This document shows positions 18,347 through 27,782 of a stretch of DNA of 64,000 bases, in pieces. This DNA comes from Maricaulis sp047308265 (GTDB lineage: Bacteria > Pseudomonadota > Alphaproteobacteria > Caulobacterales > Maricaulaceae), in contig NZ_JBKQWY010000001.1 in assembly GCF_047308265.1 (NCBI RefSeq), positions 62,001-126,000 of the forward strand. The letters run 5' to 3'. The translations under genes were made by a program, and so were the position numbers. Under the pieces are notes generated by a model. The model was not told where the DNA came from. It was given only the letters and a program-made list of their open reading frames with translations, and made no database searches. Each line of letters starts with the position of its first letter. Position 1 is the stretch's first letter.

Positions 18347-18375
18347 CAAAACGGCGACCCCATCGGGGCCGCCGT
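18347..18375 (-). terminator. Terminator of the TonB receptor gene
   Basis: Arms at 18351-18361 and 18365-18375 pair with one mismatch around a short loop. Read leftward, the hairpin is followed by TTTTG. It lies about 30 bases past the stop of the minus-strand receptor gene. Confidence 0.75.
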
Positions 18376-18403
18376 CTGCTGTCTTCACACCTTGAAACGC
18401 GCT

Positions 18404-20533
18404 CTAGAATGTATGTCGCAGCGTCAAGCGCGCATTGAGCGGCTTGCCGGTCGAGATATTGTCGTTGGAGTGCGCAGCCGGGAAGTAATCTTCATCGAGC
18501 AAGTTTTCGATGTTCAGCTGAATTCCGGTCGTTTCGCTAAAATCATAGTACACGGCCGCATCGACCCGGGTGAAATCCGGCACGAGAACAGCATTGTCCT
18601 CACGCACAAAGAATTCATCCTGGTAGGTCACGCCCAGAGCCACGGCCAGAGCCTCGGTCGCCTGATACTGGTTCCACACCGAGATCATGTGTTCCGGCGT
18701 CTGGCGTGTCGTGTTTCCATCGCTGGATCCGCCTTCAACCTCACCATTGAGATAGGAATAACCGGCCGAAACGAACCAGCGATCGGTCACATCGCCGACC
18801 AGTTGCAACTCAAAGCCTTCGGTTGTGCTGCCGGGAACGGTCGTCACGATCGAGGCATCATCCGGGTCCACCGACGTGAACTGCCCCCTCTCCAGCTGGA
18901 ACAGCGAGGCCGTGAAGCTCAGACCGGAAGAGATATCCCACTTGGCCCCGATCTCGGTGTTCTCGAACACCTGCGGTTCGAGATCTTCCGTCGTCGTGCT
19001 CAAGGTCAGGAATTGATCACCCGAGCTGGGCAGGAAAGTCTCGCTGTAACTGGCGTAGAAGGAGACGTGCTCGGCGGGTTTATAGATCACGCCCAGACGC
19101 GGGGAAATCTCCTCATCCACGCGACCGCGGCGACCATCATCCGTGGCATTCACCGCCAGATGATCCAGCACCGACACGTCGAACTCGTCATAACGGGCGC
19201 CGATGATCAGTTTGACATTATCCGCGATCTCGATCTGATCCTGGATGTAGACGGAGGTAAAGCTGACCTCGGACGAACGGTCACGAACCAGCGGCACGAA
19301 ATCGAACTCCGGAACAACCAGCGGATCACTCAGAGCGATCGTGATCCGGTCGTCCTGGCTGTCAGCGAAGATATTGTCGATCCGCGCATTATCGGTGTCC
19401 TGATTGCCAAACTCTGCGCCAACCAGAAGCGTATGGGCGAACGGACCGATCGTAAATTCAGAAATCAAATTGCCCTGAACGATCAGGTTCTGACGATCTG
19501 TCCGGTCCTGATAACCGTCCAGCGTCAGCAGTCCCGGATTGACCGAATTGTCAAATCCAGCCGGATAGAGATTTTGATACAGCTTGTCATAGTCGGCGAA
19601 CTGAACGGTGACATTGCCTCGTAGAGAGTTGGAGAATGTGTGATCCGCCCGGGCCCGGAAGATATGAGCTTCCAGCGTGGTCAGGTTTTCATCCGGATCC
19701 CCGAAGAAGGTGTCGGAATAGCCCTCCAGAGGAACGTCGGGACCATTGGCCACCGAAACGGACGGCACGCCGCGATCGACTGTCCGGTCATCATTGAGAT
19801 ATTCGTAGAACAGCACCACTGTCGTGTCATCGCTGAGATCAAACCGCGCCGTCGGGTTAAGCCCGTAGCGTGTCCCATCATAAAAATCGCGGTGATTGTC
19901 GATCTCTTCATAGAAACCATTGAGGCGCACCGCGGCCGTGTCACCGGTCTCGATGTTTGTGTCTGCTGTTACCTGCCAGGCCCCGAATGTATCGATGCTG
20001 GACGAAACGGACGTGAAGCTGTCACCGATCACCGGGGATTTTGTGACCCGATTGATCACGCCGCCGCCACCACCCCGGCCGAACAAAAGCGCGTTGGAGC
20101 CTCGCAGGATTTCCACCTGTTCGAGATTGTAGAGCGGACGGAAATACTGAACATCATCGCGAATGCCGTTCAGGAAGAAGTCGGCGGTCGTCTGGTTGCC
20201 GCGGATATTGATCGCATCCCGGTGGCCCTCGCCCTGGCTGATCGACAGACCCGGGGTGTACCGCAGGATATCACCCAGATTGGTGAACGCCTGGTTCTCG
20301 ATCATGTCGGCGGAAACGATTGAGAGGCTTTGGGGAACATCGATGATGGGCGTTGGGGTTTTCACCGAATTGATCTGATCGAGCGAGAGGAAGCGCCCCT
20401 CGACCCGGATCACATCGTGGATCACATCACCTGCTTGTGTCGGGGCGACCTCTACACTGTCGGCCGCGGCCATACCCGTCACGACTCCACACGCCAGGAC
20501 CGTCGACAGGCACAACGCCAGTTTGTTCCGCAT
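18404..20533 (-). CDS. TonB-dependent siderophore receptor
   Basis: The 709-residue outer membrane protein has a signal peptide (cleavage near AAADS), a plug domain with IDVPQSLSIVSADMI, GDILRYTPGLS and QVEILRGSNALLFGRGG, and a 22-strand barrel ending in the aromatic LTLRHTF. The plug motifs are those of catecholate/hydroxamate receptors of the Fiu/FhuE group. It imports ferric siderophores using TonB energy. No siderophore synthesis, TonB or ABC genes are nearby, suggesting uptake of foreign siderophores. AAGG lies eight bases before the ATG. Confidence 0.95.
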   Translation of the reverse strand: MRNKLALCLSTVLACGVVTGMAAADSVEVAPTQAGDVIHDVIRVEGRFLSLDQINSVKTPTPIIDVPQSLSIVSADMIENQAFTNLGDILRYTPGLSISQGEGHRDAINIRGNQTTADFFLNGIRDDVQYFRPLYNLEQVEILRGSNALLFGRGGGGGVINRVTKSPVIGDSFTSVSSSIDTFGAWQVTADTNIETGDTAAVRLNGFYEEIDNHRDFYDGTRYGLNPTARFDLSDDTTVVLFYEYLNDDRTVDRGVPSVSVANGPDVPLEGYSDTFFGDPDENLTTLEAHIFRARADHTFSNSLRGNVTVQFADYDKLYQNLYPAGFDNSVNPGLLTLDGYQDRTDRQNLIVQGNLISEFTIGPFAHTLLVGAEFGNQDTDNARIDNIFADSQDDRITIALSDPLVVPEFDFVPLVRDRSSEVSFTSVYIQDQIEIADNVKLIIGARYDEFDVSVLDHLAVNATDDGRRGRVDEEISPRLGVIYKPAEHVSFYASYSETFLPSSGDQFLTLSTTTEDLEPQVFENTEIGAKWDISSGLSFTASLFQLERGQFTSVDPDDASIVTTVPGSTTEGFELQLVGDVTDRWFVSAGYSYLNGEVEGGSSDGNTTRQTPEHMISVWNQYQATEALAVALGVTYQDEFFVREDNAVLVPDFTRVDAAVYYDFSETTGIQLNIENLLDEDYFPAAHSNDNISTGKPLNARLTLRHTF

Positions 20534-20546
20534 TGTTCTAACCTTG

Positions 20547-20573
20547 TTTGCGAATAATTGTTAATTGCGCAAA
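20547..20573 (-). promoter_or_regulatory. AT-rich palindrome upstream of the TonB receptor (possible Fur-type site)
   Basis: Arms TTTGCG and CGCAAA, with one further matching pair inside, flank an AT-rich centre. The element lies 14-40 bases before the receptor start codon. Its position and dyad symmetry suit an iron-responsive repressor such as the Fur family protein encoded at 61.8-62.2 kb. The exact Fur consensus of this organism is unknown to me. Confidence 0.4.
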
Positions 20574-20711
20574 TGATCCAGAATGGCGGAAAACACAAGC
20601 CCGAAGTGAGAACGAGATGCAGTTACCAAAGTCGGTGTGACCCGGAATCCTCGGGAGCGCTGAGCATTCGGCGGGGTGCGACACAGCGTCACCGCCCCGT
20701 GGGCTCACACG

Positions 20712-20739
20712 AAAAAGCCCGCACCATGACGGTGCGGGC
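20712..20739 (-). terminator. Terminator of the CC0125/CC1285-like lipoprotein gene
   Basis: A perfect nine-base-pair GC-rich stem (20717-20725 with 20731-20739) has a five-base loop. On the minus strand it is followed by TTTTT, 30 bases past the lipoprotein stop codon. Confidence 0.9.
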
Positions 20740-20770
20740 CGTGTTCATGACACTGAACAGACGCATAAGC

Positions 20771-21295
20771 TCAGGGAGCTTCAGGCCGCACGATCTGATC
20801 GCCCAGGTTTTCAATCACCGAACGAGCATCATAGGCGTTTGCGTCGTCCGGCTTCGGACCGCGGCCAAACAAGACTTCGGCGCTGGCCTCAAACCGCGTG
20901 GATTCGCGATACTGGGTATTGTGCCACACCGGATCGTAGCGGCTGCGCCATCCCCAACGCGGGTGATAGAAGGAATAGTGGATCCCGTAGCGATCAAACG
21001 GGTCCGAACCAATCGTTTGCACACGGGTTTCCGTATCGGTTGCCCGCGTAGCCAGGATGAAGTGGTCAAACCCTTCCGACACCGTCAGTTCAGCAGCCCG
21101 GTACAGAAGATAGGTCTCGACCGTCTCCCGATCCGTGAGGGAATTGCCCTGAAAGGACACGCGATAGCGATTATTCTCGATCTGGCTTTCCTGATAGCCC
21201 CAGCGACCGCCGTCCGGGGTCGGCTGATAGGGTGTGGCACTGGCACACGCCGCCACGAATGAGGCCGCAGCCAGTGTCAGAATGCGATATTTCAT
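20771..21295 (-). CDS. CC0125/CC1285 family lipoprotein
   Basis: From the ATG at 21295 the product is 174 residues with a signal peptide and lipobox (ASFVAAC). The mature protein has YQESQIENNRYRVSFQGN followed by SLTDRETVETYLLYRAAELT, the conserved core of the CC0125/CC1285-type lipoproteins known from Caulobacter and relatives. Function is unknown; an envelope location is inferred from the lipobox. Upstream in-frame ATGs exist at 21325, 21310 and 21298, but GGGAGAG suits the 21298/21295 starts best. Confidence 0.85.
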   Translation of the reverse strand: MKYRILTLAAASFVAACASATPYQPTPDGGRWGYQESQIENNRYRVSFQGNSLTDRETVETYLLYRAAELTVSEGFDHFILATRATDTETRVQTIGSDPFDRYGIHYSFYHPRWGWRSRYDPVWHNTQYRESTRFEASAEVLFGRGPKPDDANAYDARSVIENLGDQIVRPEAP

Positions 21296-21410
21296 CATCA
21301 ACTCTCCCATCTCTTGGCCCATCAAAAGGATGAGGTCAGATCAAAGCCTAGCGCATTCCGTGATCAAGCACAGTGCACATCCCCTTGATGTGTTCACCTG
21401 GTCAGGGAAT

Positions 21411-22724
21411 TTAATCCAATGTCCATTCAAGAACCACGGTTTGAGGACGAGCCCGTTCCGGATCCGATCCGTCGGCGGGAAACAAAGGCCACGCCGCATT
21501 GGCGAGGAGCCAGGCCCGCCCATCATGCAGATCAATCAGCGTCGGCTCCGTACCCTCGGTCATGCTTGCATGACCGCGCAAAACCACACGCGTCTCCTCA
21601 ATGTGGCGCCCGATATCATCCAGAACCAATTCCATCACCTGGTGAGGACGCGCCCCATTGCGCACCGCATAGACCCGGCCATCCCGGTCGTTCAGCAGGC
21701 CATCGATACCAATGAGGCTGTGCCCGCGCGCATGGACAAGACTGACACTTTGATCACCCAGATCAACACGCCAGATACCGGTTGAATAGTCCGCCACATA
21801 GAGCGCCGCACGCGCCAGAGCCAGGCCCTGCGGATTGACCATGCGCGCATCCTCGGCCAGCACCCGCAACTGACCGCCCAGCTCATCGAGGACATAGATC
21901 CGTGGCGATCGGGCGTCCGAGACAAACACCATCCCGTCTCTCACAACGAGATCCGCCATCTGAACGGCGTCCTCGATGGTGTAGCGACGATAGAGTTCTC
22001 CGGTGACCAGGTCGAAGGCCACAAGCGCTGTTCCAACGGTTTGTGCGGTCTCACCCTCACGCAGGGGTGTTTGATCAACCACACCCGTCGTGACCCAGAG
22101 CAGACGGTTACGATCATCCACCCGCATGCCAAAGACCGAACCGAGCCCGTCCGCCTCATCGGCAAACAGAATGGGAGAAGCGCGATCAAAAGGCTCCAGC
22201 ATCCAGATCTGGCGTCCCGTCACCGAGGACAGGAAGGCGCGGTCGGTTTCAATATCAACAGCGACGGATTCGATCAGCTCATCGCGCAAATCGACCCGAG
22301 CGAAGATCTCGGCTGATCCCGCCGGGCGCTGATGGGCGCGCAAGGCAGCCGCAACGGCATCAAACCGCTCCGGATCCGTCAGGCGCACTTCGTCGAACCC
22401 GGTCGAGAGATCTACATACAGTCCCGCCTCAGCCATGCGGTCGAGCGTGTCGAACACGAGTTCCATATCATTGTCGCGCACGCCAATGGTCAAAAGCCCG
22501 TTCAAGACGGCCGGGTGACCTGGTTTAAGCGCCAGGGTCGCCTCAAGTGCGCGCCGGGCCGATTCATAATCACCGGCCCGCATGGCACTGCGCGCAAAGC
22601 CGAACAAATCCATTGCGACGCTCTGCGGCGTACGCGCCTCATCTTGCGCAAAAACCGGGACCGACCCTGCGGATGCACCGAACAGACACAGTGACGCCAA
22701 AACGCCCCGAACAAGAGATTTCAT
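21411..22724 (-). CDS. Secreted TPR plus beta-propeller protein
   Basis: The 437-residue product has a signal peptide ending in VFAQDE, a short TPR-like helical part (about residues 25-115, AGDYESARRALEATLALKPG), and a six-bladed propeller-like region resembling SMP-30/gluconolactonase or NHL proteins (for example LVVRDGMVFVSDARSPRIY and GLALARAALYVADY). I infer a periplasmic ligand-binding or lactonase-like role, with no identified substrate. GGGGA precedes the ATG at 22724 by about seven bases. Confidence 0.75.
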   Translation of the reverse strand: MKSLVRGVLASLCLFGASAGSVPVFAQDEARTPQSVAMDLFGFARSAMRAGDYESARRALEATLALKPGHPAVLNGLLTIGVRDNDMELVFDTLDRMAEAGLYVDLSTGFDEVRLTDPERFDAVAAALRAHQRPAGSAEIFARVDLRDELIESVAVDIETDRAFLSSVTGRQIWMLEPFDRASPILFADEADGLGSVFGMRVDDRNRLLWVTTGVVDQTPLREGETAQTVGTALVAFDLVTGELYRRYTIEDAVQMADLVVRDGMVFVSDARSPRIYVLDELGGQLRVLAEDARMVNPQGLALARAALYVADYSTGIWRVDLGDQSVSLVHARGHSLIGIDGLLNDRDGRVYAVRNGARPHQVMELVLDDIGRHIEETRVVLRGHASMTEGTEPTLIDLHDGRAWLLANAAWPLFPADGSDPERARPQTVVLEWTLD

Positions 22725-22850
22725 TGTCATTCCCCAAGCCTGCACCGCCGCCAAGGTCCCAACAAGGCGAGTTTACGGCCATCCTAGGTCATTTCACCAA
22801 AAGGGGAAGCGGATGTTCTCTTTCAGGTGCAAGCCGGTCAGGCATTCGCC

Positions 22851-23255
22851 TCAGGCGGCAGATGTCAGCTTGATCTGCACATCTTCGATCGGTTCGATCA
22901 GTTTCAGGCCCGCTCCGCCGATATCGACCACGCAGGCAACAGGGTCCTGATTACTGTCACTGATCTCGAAGGGCTTGGGCAGGCGCGGGGCATCGGCCTG
23001 GCGCGCATCGACCCAGAACGTCCGTCCGCTCAATCCCTGCAAGGCAATAAAATGGGGATCCTGACCCGACAAGGCCGAGCCGACATCGGTGATCGACTCC
23101 AGCACGATCTGCTTGTCGGAACCCGCCAGAAACAACACGGCACCATCATGTCCGGGACGGTTATAGATCTCATTGCTCAAGCTGGGCCGGGCCCAGATGA
23201 CGTCATCAGCCGCTACGCTGACCGCTTCCCCATCGGGACGGTGAAGATTGATCAT
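22851..23255 (-). CDS. Hypothetical protein with an FlbD-like N-terminus
   Basis: The 134-residue protein has no signal or membrane segment. Residues 1-60 (MINLHRPDGEAVSVAADDVI, then a later QIVLESITDV) faintly resemble the small flagellar protein FlbD, but no flagellar genes are nearby and the C-terminal half has no match I recognise. GGGAG lies upstream of the ATG. It is divergent from polA across a 225-base gap. Treat it as an uncharacterised cytoplasmic protein. Confidence 0.6.
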   Translation of the reverse strand: MINLHRPDGEAVSVAADDVIWARPSLSNEIYNRPGHDGAVLFLAGSDKQIVLESITDVGSALSGQDPHFIALQGLSGRTFWVDARQADAPRLPKPFEISDSNQDPVACVVDIGGAGLKLIEPIEDVQIKLTSAA

Positions 23256-23480
23256 AGCACTCGCTCCCTCGTTGCTTAATTCGCGCGTTACGCGAATCAG
23301 GGCAATTGCCTAGTTGTTTTTCAGCACTATGCGTCAGAACCTTTGGAGGTTTTGCGACAGATCGCTAAAAATTCCACGACGAAGTGAAACAACGAACCGC
23401 CAAGCAGGCATGACCTGACCGGTTCACCACGCTAGTTTTGTCCGACTCAGATACCAATCCCCAGCGAAAGCGAGCGCATC

Positions 23481-26267
23481 ATGGCCACGCAAAAACCGGT
23501 CGATGAAAACAGCCATGTCTATCTCATTGACGGTTCGGGCTATATTTTTCGGGCCTATCATGCGCTGCCGCCGCTGACCCGGTCAGACGGCACCCCTGTC
23601 GGGGCTGTTCAGGGTTTCTGCAACATGCTCTGGAAACTGCTCGAGGACCTCAAGGGCGAGGATCAACCCTCGCACCTGGCAGTGATTTTCGATCATTCCG
23701 GCAAGTCCTTCCGCAATGATCTCTATGACCAGTACAAGGCCAACCGACCACCGGCGCCCGAAGACCTAGTCCCGCAATTCTCGATCATCCGCGACGCAAC
23801 TCGCGCGTTTGGCACACCGTGTATCGAGATGGAAAACTACGAGGCCGATGACCTGATCGCCACCTATGCCCGCCAGGCCGAGGCGCTCGGCGCTGATGTG
23901 ACCATTGTATCCTCTGACAAGGACCTGATGCAGCTCGTCTCGGACAAGATCACCATGTTTGATGCGATGAAGAACAAACGGATCCAGGCGCCCGAAGTGG
24001 TGGAGAAATTCGGTGTCGGACCAGACAAGGTGATCGATATCCAGTCCCTGGCGGGTGATAGCGTGGATAATGTTCCGGGCGTGCCTGGTATTGGCGTGAA
24101 AACGGCCGCCCTTCTTATCAATGAATATGGTGACCTGGACACGCTTCTAGAGCGTGCAGGCGAGATCAAGCAGAAGGGACGCCGGGAGAAATTGCTCGCT
24201 CATGCCAATGATGCGCGTGTCTCCCGCGATCTTGTGACCTTGAAGGTCGATACTCCGGTGAGTGAACCCCTGGATGACTTTGGCCTGTCCGATCCGGACC
24301 CGGAAACCCTGGTCGGCTTCCTGCGGGAAATGGAGTTTCGCACCTTCACCCGCAAGGTCGAGGAAGCCCTGGGCGCTCCCGCAGCCGATGAGAGCGGCGA
24401 CGCCACTGCCCCAATTGATCGCTCCAAGTACGAGTGTGTCACAGATCTTACCATGCTCGACCGCTGGATCGCACGCGCGCGCGCCGTGGGTCATGTCGCC
24501 GTGGATACCGAGACAGACGCATTATCGGCGACAGCCTCGGGCCTGGTCGGGATCAGCCTGGCCACAGCGCCGGGCGAAGCCTGCTATATCCCGCTGGCGC
24601 ACATCGATCCCGAGGGCGCCGGTGACATGTTCGACACGGGCGCTGCGCCCAAGCAGATCGATATGACGTCTGCGCTCGCGGCGCTCAAACCCTTGCTGGA
24701 AGACGCCTCGGTCCTGAAAATCGGCCAGAATTTCAAGTATGACCTGGCCGTACTCGCGCGCTACGACATCCAGGTCGCGCCTTATGACGACACCATGCTG
24801 TTGTCCTATGTGATCGCTGCCGGACTGGAAAAACACGGCATGGATGCGCTGGCGCAAACACATCTCGGACATGCCTGCATCCCCTTCAAGGAGATCTGTG
24901 GCACCGGAAAATCCCAGATCACCTTCGACAAAGTCCCGCTCGACAAGGCCACGGCCTATGCCGCCGAGGATGCCGACGTCACCCTGCGCCTGTGGGAGAT
25001 CCTCAAACCCTCCGTCACAGCGAAGGGCAAGGCCACGGTCTATGAGACACTGGAACGCCCGATGCCGTCCGTTTTGGCAGATATGGAACGGGCGGGTATC
25101 AAGGTTGATCCCGATCAGCTGCACCGCTTGTCCTCGGACTTTGCCCAGAAAATCGCAGCCGCCGAGGCCGCTGCACACGAGGCCGCAGGCAAGACGTTCA
25201 ACGTTGCATCTCCGAAACAAATTGGAGAAATTCTGTTTGGGGACATGGGTTTGCCCGGCGGCAAGAAAACCAAGACCGGGGCCTGGTCAACCGGCGCAGA
25301 CGTGCTGGACCAATTGGCCGCGGAGGGACATGCCCTGCCGGTCGCACTGCTCGAATACCGGCAGTTTGCCAAGCTGAAATCGACCTATGCCGATGCCCTG
25401 CTCTCCCACATCAATCCCCAAACCGGACGGGTACACGGCTCATTCTCCCTCGCCTCGACCACCACTGGGCGTCTCTCGTCCACGGATCCGAACCTTCAGA
25501 ACATCCCGATCCGCACCGAGGCCGGTCGACAGATCCGGGAAGTCTTTATTGCCGAGCCCGGCCATGTTCTCGTCGCAGCCGATTATTCCCAGGTCGAGCT
25601 ACGCCTTCTGGCCCATATTGCCGGGGTAGATGCGCTCAAGGACGCCTTCCGCGATGGGGTAGATATTCATGCCATGACCGCATCAGAGGTCTTCGACACC
25701 CCGATCGAAGGCATGGATCCCATGGTGCGCCGCAAGGCCAAGGCTATCAATTTCGGGGTCATTTACGGCATTTCTGCCTTTGGCCTGTCCAAACAGATCG
25801 ATGTGTCCCGCGAAGAGGCCAAAGCCTTCATCGAAGCCTATTTCAACAAATTCCCGGGCATTGCCGACTATATGGAACGCATGAAGGAGCAGGCGAAAGA
25901 GCACGGCTATGTCGAGACAATTTTCGGTCGCCGGGCCCACTTCCCTTCCATCAAGGACAAGAACCCCAATATGCGCATGTTCGCCGAACGCCAGGCGATC
26001 AATGCCCCCATCCAGGGCTCGGCCGCCGACGTGATCCGCCGCGCCATGATCCGCATGCCCGCTGCGCTCAGACAGGCCAATCTGGACGCGCGGATGCTGT
26101 TGCAAGTGCATGACGAGCTGGTGTTTGAAGTCCCCGAAAACCAGGCCGATGATTTGATCGCCCTGGTCGAGACCACGATGTCACAGGCCTGCCGTCCAGC
26201 CATGGAATTGTCTGTCCCGCTGGTGGTCGATGCGAAGGCCGGCGCCACCTGGGGCGAAGCGCACTAA
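23481..26267 (+). CDS. polA: DNA polymerase I
   Basis: The 928-residue enzyme has all three domains. Residues 1-300 are the 5'-3' exonuclease (YLIDGSGYIFRAYHA, SSDKDLMQLV). Residues about 330-520 are the proofreading exonuclease with intact DTETD, NFKYD and YAAEDAD motifs. The rest is the polymerase with DYSQVELRLLAHI (motif A), RRKAKAINFGVIYG (motif B) and VHDEL (motif C). It fills gaps in repair and removes Okazaki primers. It stands alone on the plus strand, convergent with the esterase gene. Confidence 0.98.
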   Translation: MATQKPVDENSHVYLIDGSGYIFRAYHALPPLTRSDGTPVGAVQGFCNMLWKLLEDLKGEDQPSHLAVIFDHSGKSFRNDLYDQYKANRPPAPEDLVPQFSIIRDATRAFGTPCIEMENYEADDLIATYARQAEALGADVTIVSSDKDLMQLVSDKITMFDAMKNKRIQAPEVVEKFGVGPDKVIDIQSLAGDSVDNVPGVPGIGVKTAALLINEYGDLDTLLERAGEIKQKGRREKLLAHANDARVSRDLVTLKVDTPVSEPLDDFGLSDPDPETLVGFLREMEFRTFTRKVEEALGAPAADESGDATAPIDRSKYECVTDLTMLDRWIARARAVGHVAVDTETDALSATASGLVGISLATAPGEACYIPLAHIDPEGAGDMFDTGAAPKQIDMTSALAALKPLLEDASVLKIGQNFKYDLAVLARYDIQVAPYDDTMLLSYVIAAGLEKHGMDALAQTHLGHACIPFKEICGTGKSQITFDKVPLDKATAYAAEDADVTLRLWEILKPSVTAKGKATVYETLERPMPSVLADMERAGIKVDPDQLHRLSSDFAQKIAAAEAAAHEAAGKTFNVASPKQIGEILFGDMGLPGGKKTKTGAWSTGADVLDQLAAEGHALPVALLEYRQFAKLKSTYADALLSHINPQTGRVHGSFSLASTTTGRLSSTDPNLQNIPIRTEAGRQIREVFIAEPGHVLVAADYSQVELRLLAHIAGVDALKDAFRDGVDIHAMTASEVFDTPIEGMDPMVRRKAKAINFGVIYGISAFGLSKQIDVSREEAKAFIEAYFNKFPGIADYMERMKEQAKEHGYVETIFGRRAHFPSIKDKNPNMRMFAERQAINAPIQGSAADVIRRAMIRMPAALRQANLDARMLLQVHDELVFEVPENQADDLIALVETTMSQACRPAMELSVPLVVDAKAGATWGEAH

Positions 26268-26298
26268 AACCCGGAAGAAGGCAATCGGATTCAGACGC

Positions 26299-27213
26299 CT
26301 AAGTCTCGGGATCATCGTCCAGGGTGTATCGAAGGAAGAATTCAATGATCATGTCATTCGCGTTGATATCCCGGTTGGTCACACCCAGGACGTCGGACTC
26401 TGCGGCATCCGGCCATGTATGGCCAGCATCCTGGACAAGAACAGTTTCCACTGCCCCAACGAGACAGCCTGAATACGGTTTGAAAATGACAGTGCTTCCA
26501 TCCTCGGGAACGTGGTCTGGCAATGCAATCATGTCCGGAGCCGGGTGACACCCATAGCGTTCGGCAAAAAAGCGGGCGCTCGCCTCTCCGCCCAGCGAAA
26601 AACCGGGAACCCCTGTCAAAGGAACGGTCGGGTCCGTGTCGCTATAGATATTCATGACGGGAACGGCGCGAGATTGTTGGCAGGTTTGGGCCCGCTGCAG
26701 AGGCAGTTGACCGGCGACGGATGCGACCGCCGTCACCCGATCTGACATGCGGCAGGCCAGTTCGAAGGCAAAAAAGCCGCCATTCGAGAAGCCGGTCGCA
26801 TAGACCCGCGTCGTGTCGACGGCATAAACACGGGCGACATCATCGATAAGCGCCGCCATGAAACCCAGATCATCAAACCCGTTCAGGTCTGCGATTTCCC
26901 AAGTCTGACCCTCTGCCCCATTCAGTTCACCATACAAGCCTTCAGGATAGGCCACGATCATCCCTGCGCGGTCTGCGGCCGTATTGAACTGGGTGTAGCC
27001 CATATGGGATCGGGCATCCGAGGTGAAGCCATGGAGATTGATCACCAAAGGGCGCGGGCCTTCAAACCCTTCTTCGGGCGGCAGGTGGAGATAATACTCC
27101 CGCTCGATGTCACCAACCCGCACACTCTGGCGCTCGACAACCTGCGCGGCTGCAAGGTTTGGGTCCGTGTGCACAACGGCCAGCACCCCCATCATGGCTA
27201 CCAGACTTCCCAT
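26299..27213 (-). CDS. Secreted alpha/beta-hydrolase esterase (PHB depolymerase / feruloyl esterase type)
   Basis: The 304-residue protein has a signal peptide (cleavage near AAA-QVV), an oxyanion-hole segment VINLHGF, the nucleophile elbow GFSNGG, an acid-side segment YSDTDPTVP and the histidine in DAGHTWP. This is the LpqC/polyhydroxybutyrate-depolymerase-like family, secreted serine esterases acting on polyesters or plant phenolic esters. The catalytic residues are complete. The natural substrate cannot be decided from sequence. Confidence 0.9.
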   Translation of the reverse strand: MGSLVAMMGVLAVVHTDPNLAAAQVVERQSVRVGDIEREYYLHLPPEEGFEGPRPLVINLHGFTSDARSHMGYTQFNTAADRAGMIVAYPEGLYGELNGAEGQTWEIADLNGFDDLGFMAALIDDVARVYAVDTTRVYATGFSNGGFFAFELACRMSDRVTAVASVAGQLPLQRAQTCQQSRAVPVMNIYSDTDPTVPLTGVPGFSLGGEASARFFAERYGCHPAPDMIALPDHVPEDGSTVIFKPYSGCLVGAVETVLVQDAGHTWPDAAESDVLGVTNRDINANDMIIEFFLRYTLDDDPET

Positions 27214-27314
27214 ATCACCCTCCGTCGCTCGATATCTTGAGCATCAAATGGTAGCGCTCACAGAACGTTGGGCAACTGAATAACGATCAGAGGTCGCGCA
27301 TTTCTGCTTTATAG

Positions 27315-27349
27315 CTTTAGGTTATTTATGACTCGAATACACCCTAAAG
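27315..27349 (+). promoter_or_regulatory. Inverted repeat upstream of the 104-residue hypothetical gene
   Basis: CTTTAGG (27315-27321) and CCTAAAG (27343-27349) form a perfect seven-base dyad with centres about 28 bases apart, in an AT-rich stretch roughly 60-90 bases before the start codon. It could be an operator or part of a promoter; nothing else supports it. Confidence 0.25.
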
Positions 27350-27405
27350 TTCTCTCATCATAGGGGCGTTGCGCTACTTAAGGGGCGCATATCAAGGAGG
27401 AAATC

Positions 27406-27720
27406 ATGACCAACCTGATCGTACAGTTCGCCGTGTATGGCGCGCTCAAAGATGGCAATGAAAATGAATCCCAGGCCTATGATGTCAGACAGACACTGCA
27501 GGCGGTGTTCAACGCCGCCCCAAGTGGCAGTGATGGCATCGTGAAGATCGACAACAACACGATGGGCGGTGACCCCAGCCCGGGCAATAAGAAACATTTT
27601 GCGGCGATCGTCACGCATGATGGCGTGACCGCCAACTTCGCGTGTGAGGAAGGTCAAACGATAGACTTCCACCATTCCTTGGCCCCGAACCCGCCAAACA
27701 AGGCAGAAGAACCCGCCTGA
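27406..27720 (+). CDS. Hypothetical small protein
   Basis: This 104-residue protein is preceded by a perfect AAGGAGG five bases before the ATG, so it is probably well translated. It reads as a soluble alpha/beta domain (LIVQFAVYGALKDG, then AYDVRQTLQAVFNA and HFAAIVTHDGVTANFACEEG) with a proline-rich tail and no signal or membrane segment. The gene is monocistronic. I do not recognise a family. Confidence 0.7.
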   Translation: MTNLIVQFAVYGALKDGNENESQAYDVRQTLQAVFNAAPSGSDGIVKIDNNTMGGDPSPGNKKHFAAIVTHDGVTANFACEEGQTIDFHHSLAPNPPNKAEEPA

Positions 27721-27745
27721 CCCTTCAGGATCCGATCAAGCCTCC

Positions 27746-27773
27746 GGCACTTCCATCACAAGATGGGGGTGCC
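27746..27773 (+). terminator. Possible hairpin terminator
   Basis: Arms 27746-27757 and 27762-27773 pair over twelve positions, two of them G-U, around an ACAA loop. It sits 26 bases after the hypothetical gene's stop. There is no clear U run after it, so termination would be weak or rho-dependent. Confidence 0.4.
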
Positions 27774-27782
27774 GTCCTGGCC

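Noticed and set aside
18344..19624. 426-codon open frame on the plus strand
   Set aside because: Antisense to the TonB receptor barrel, with no recognisable domain.
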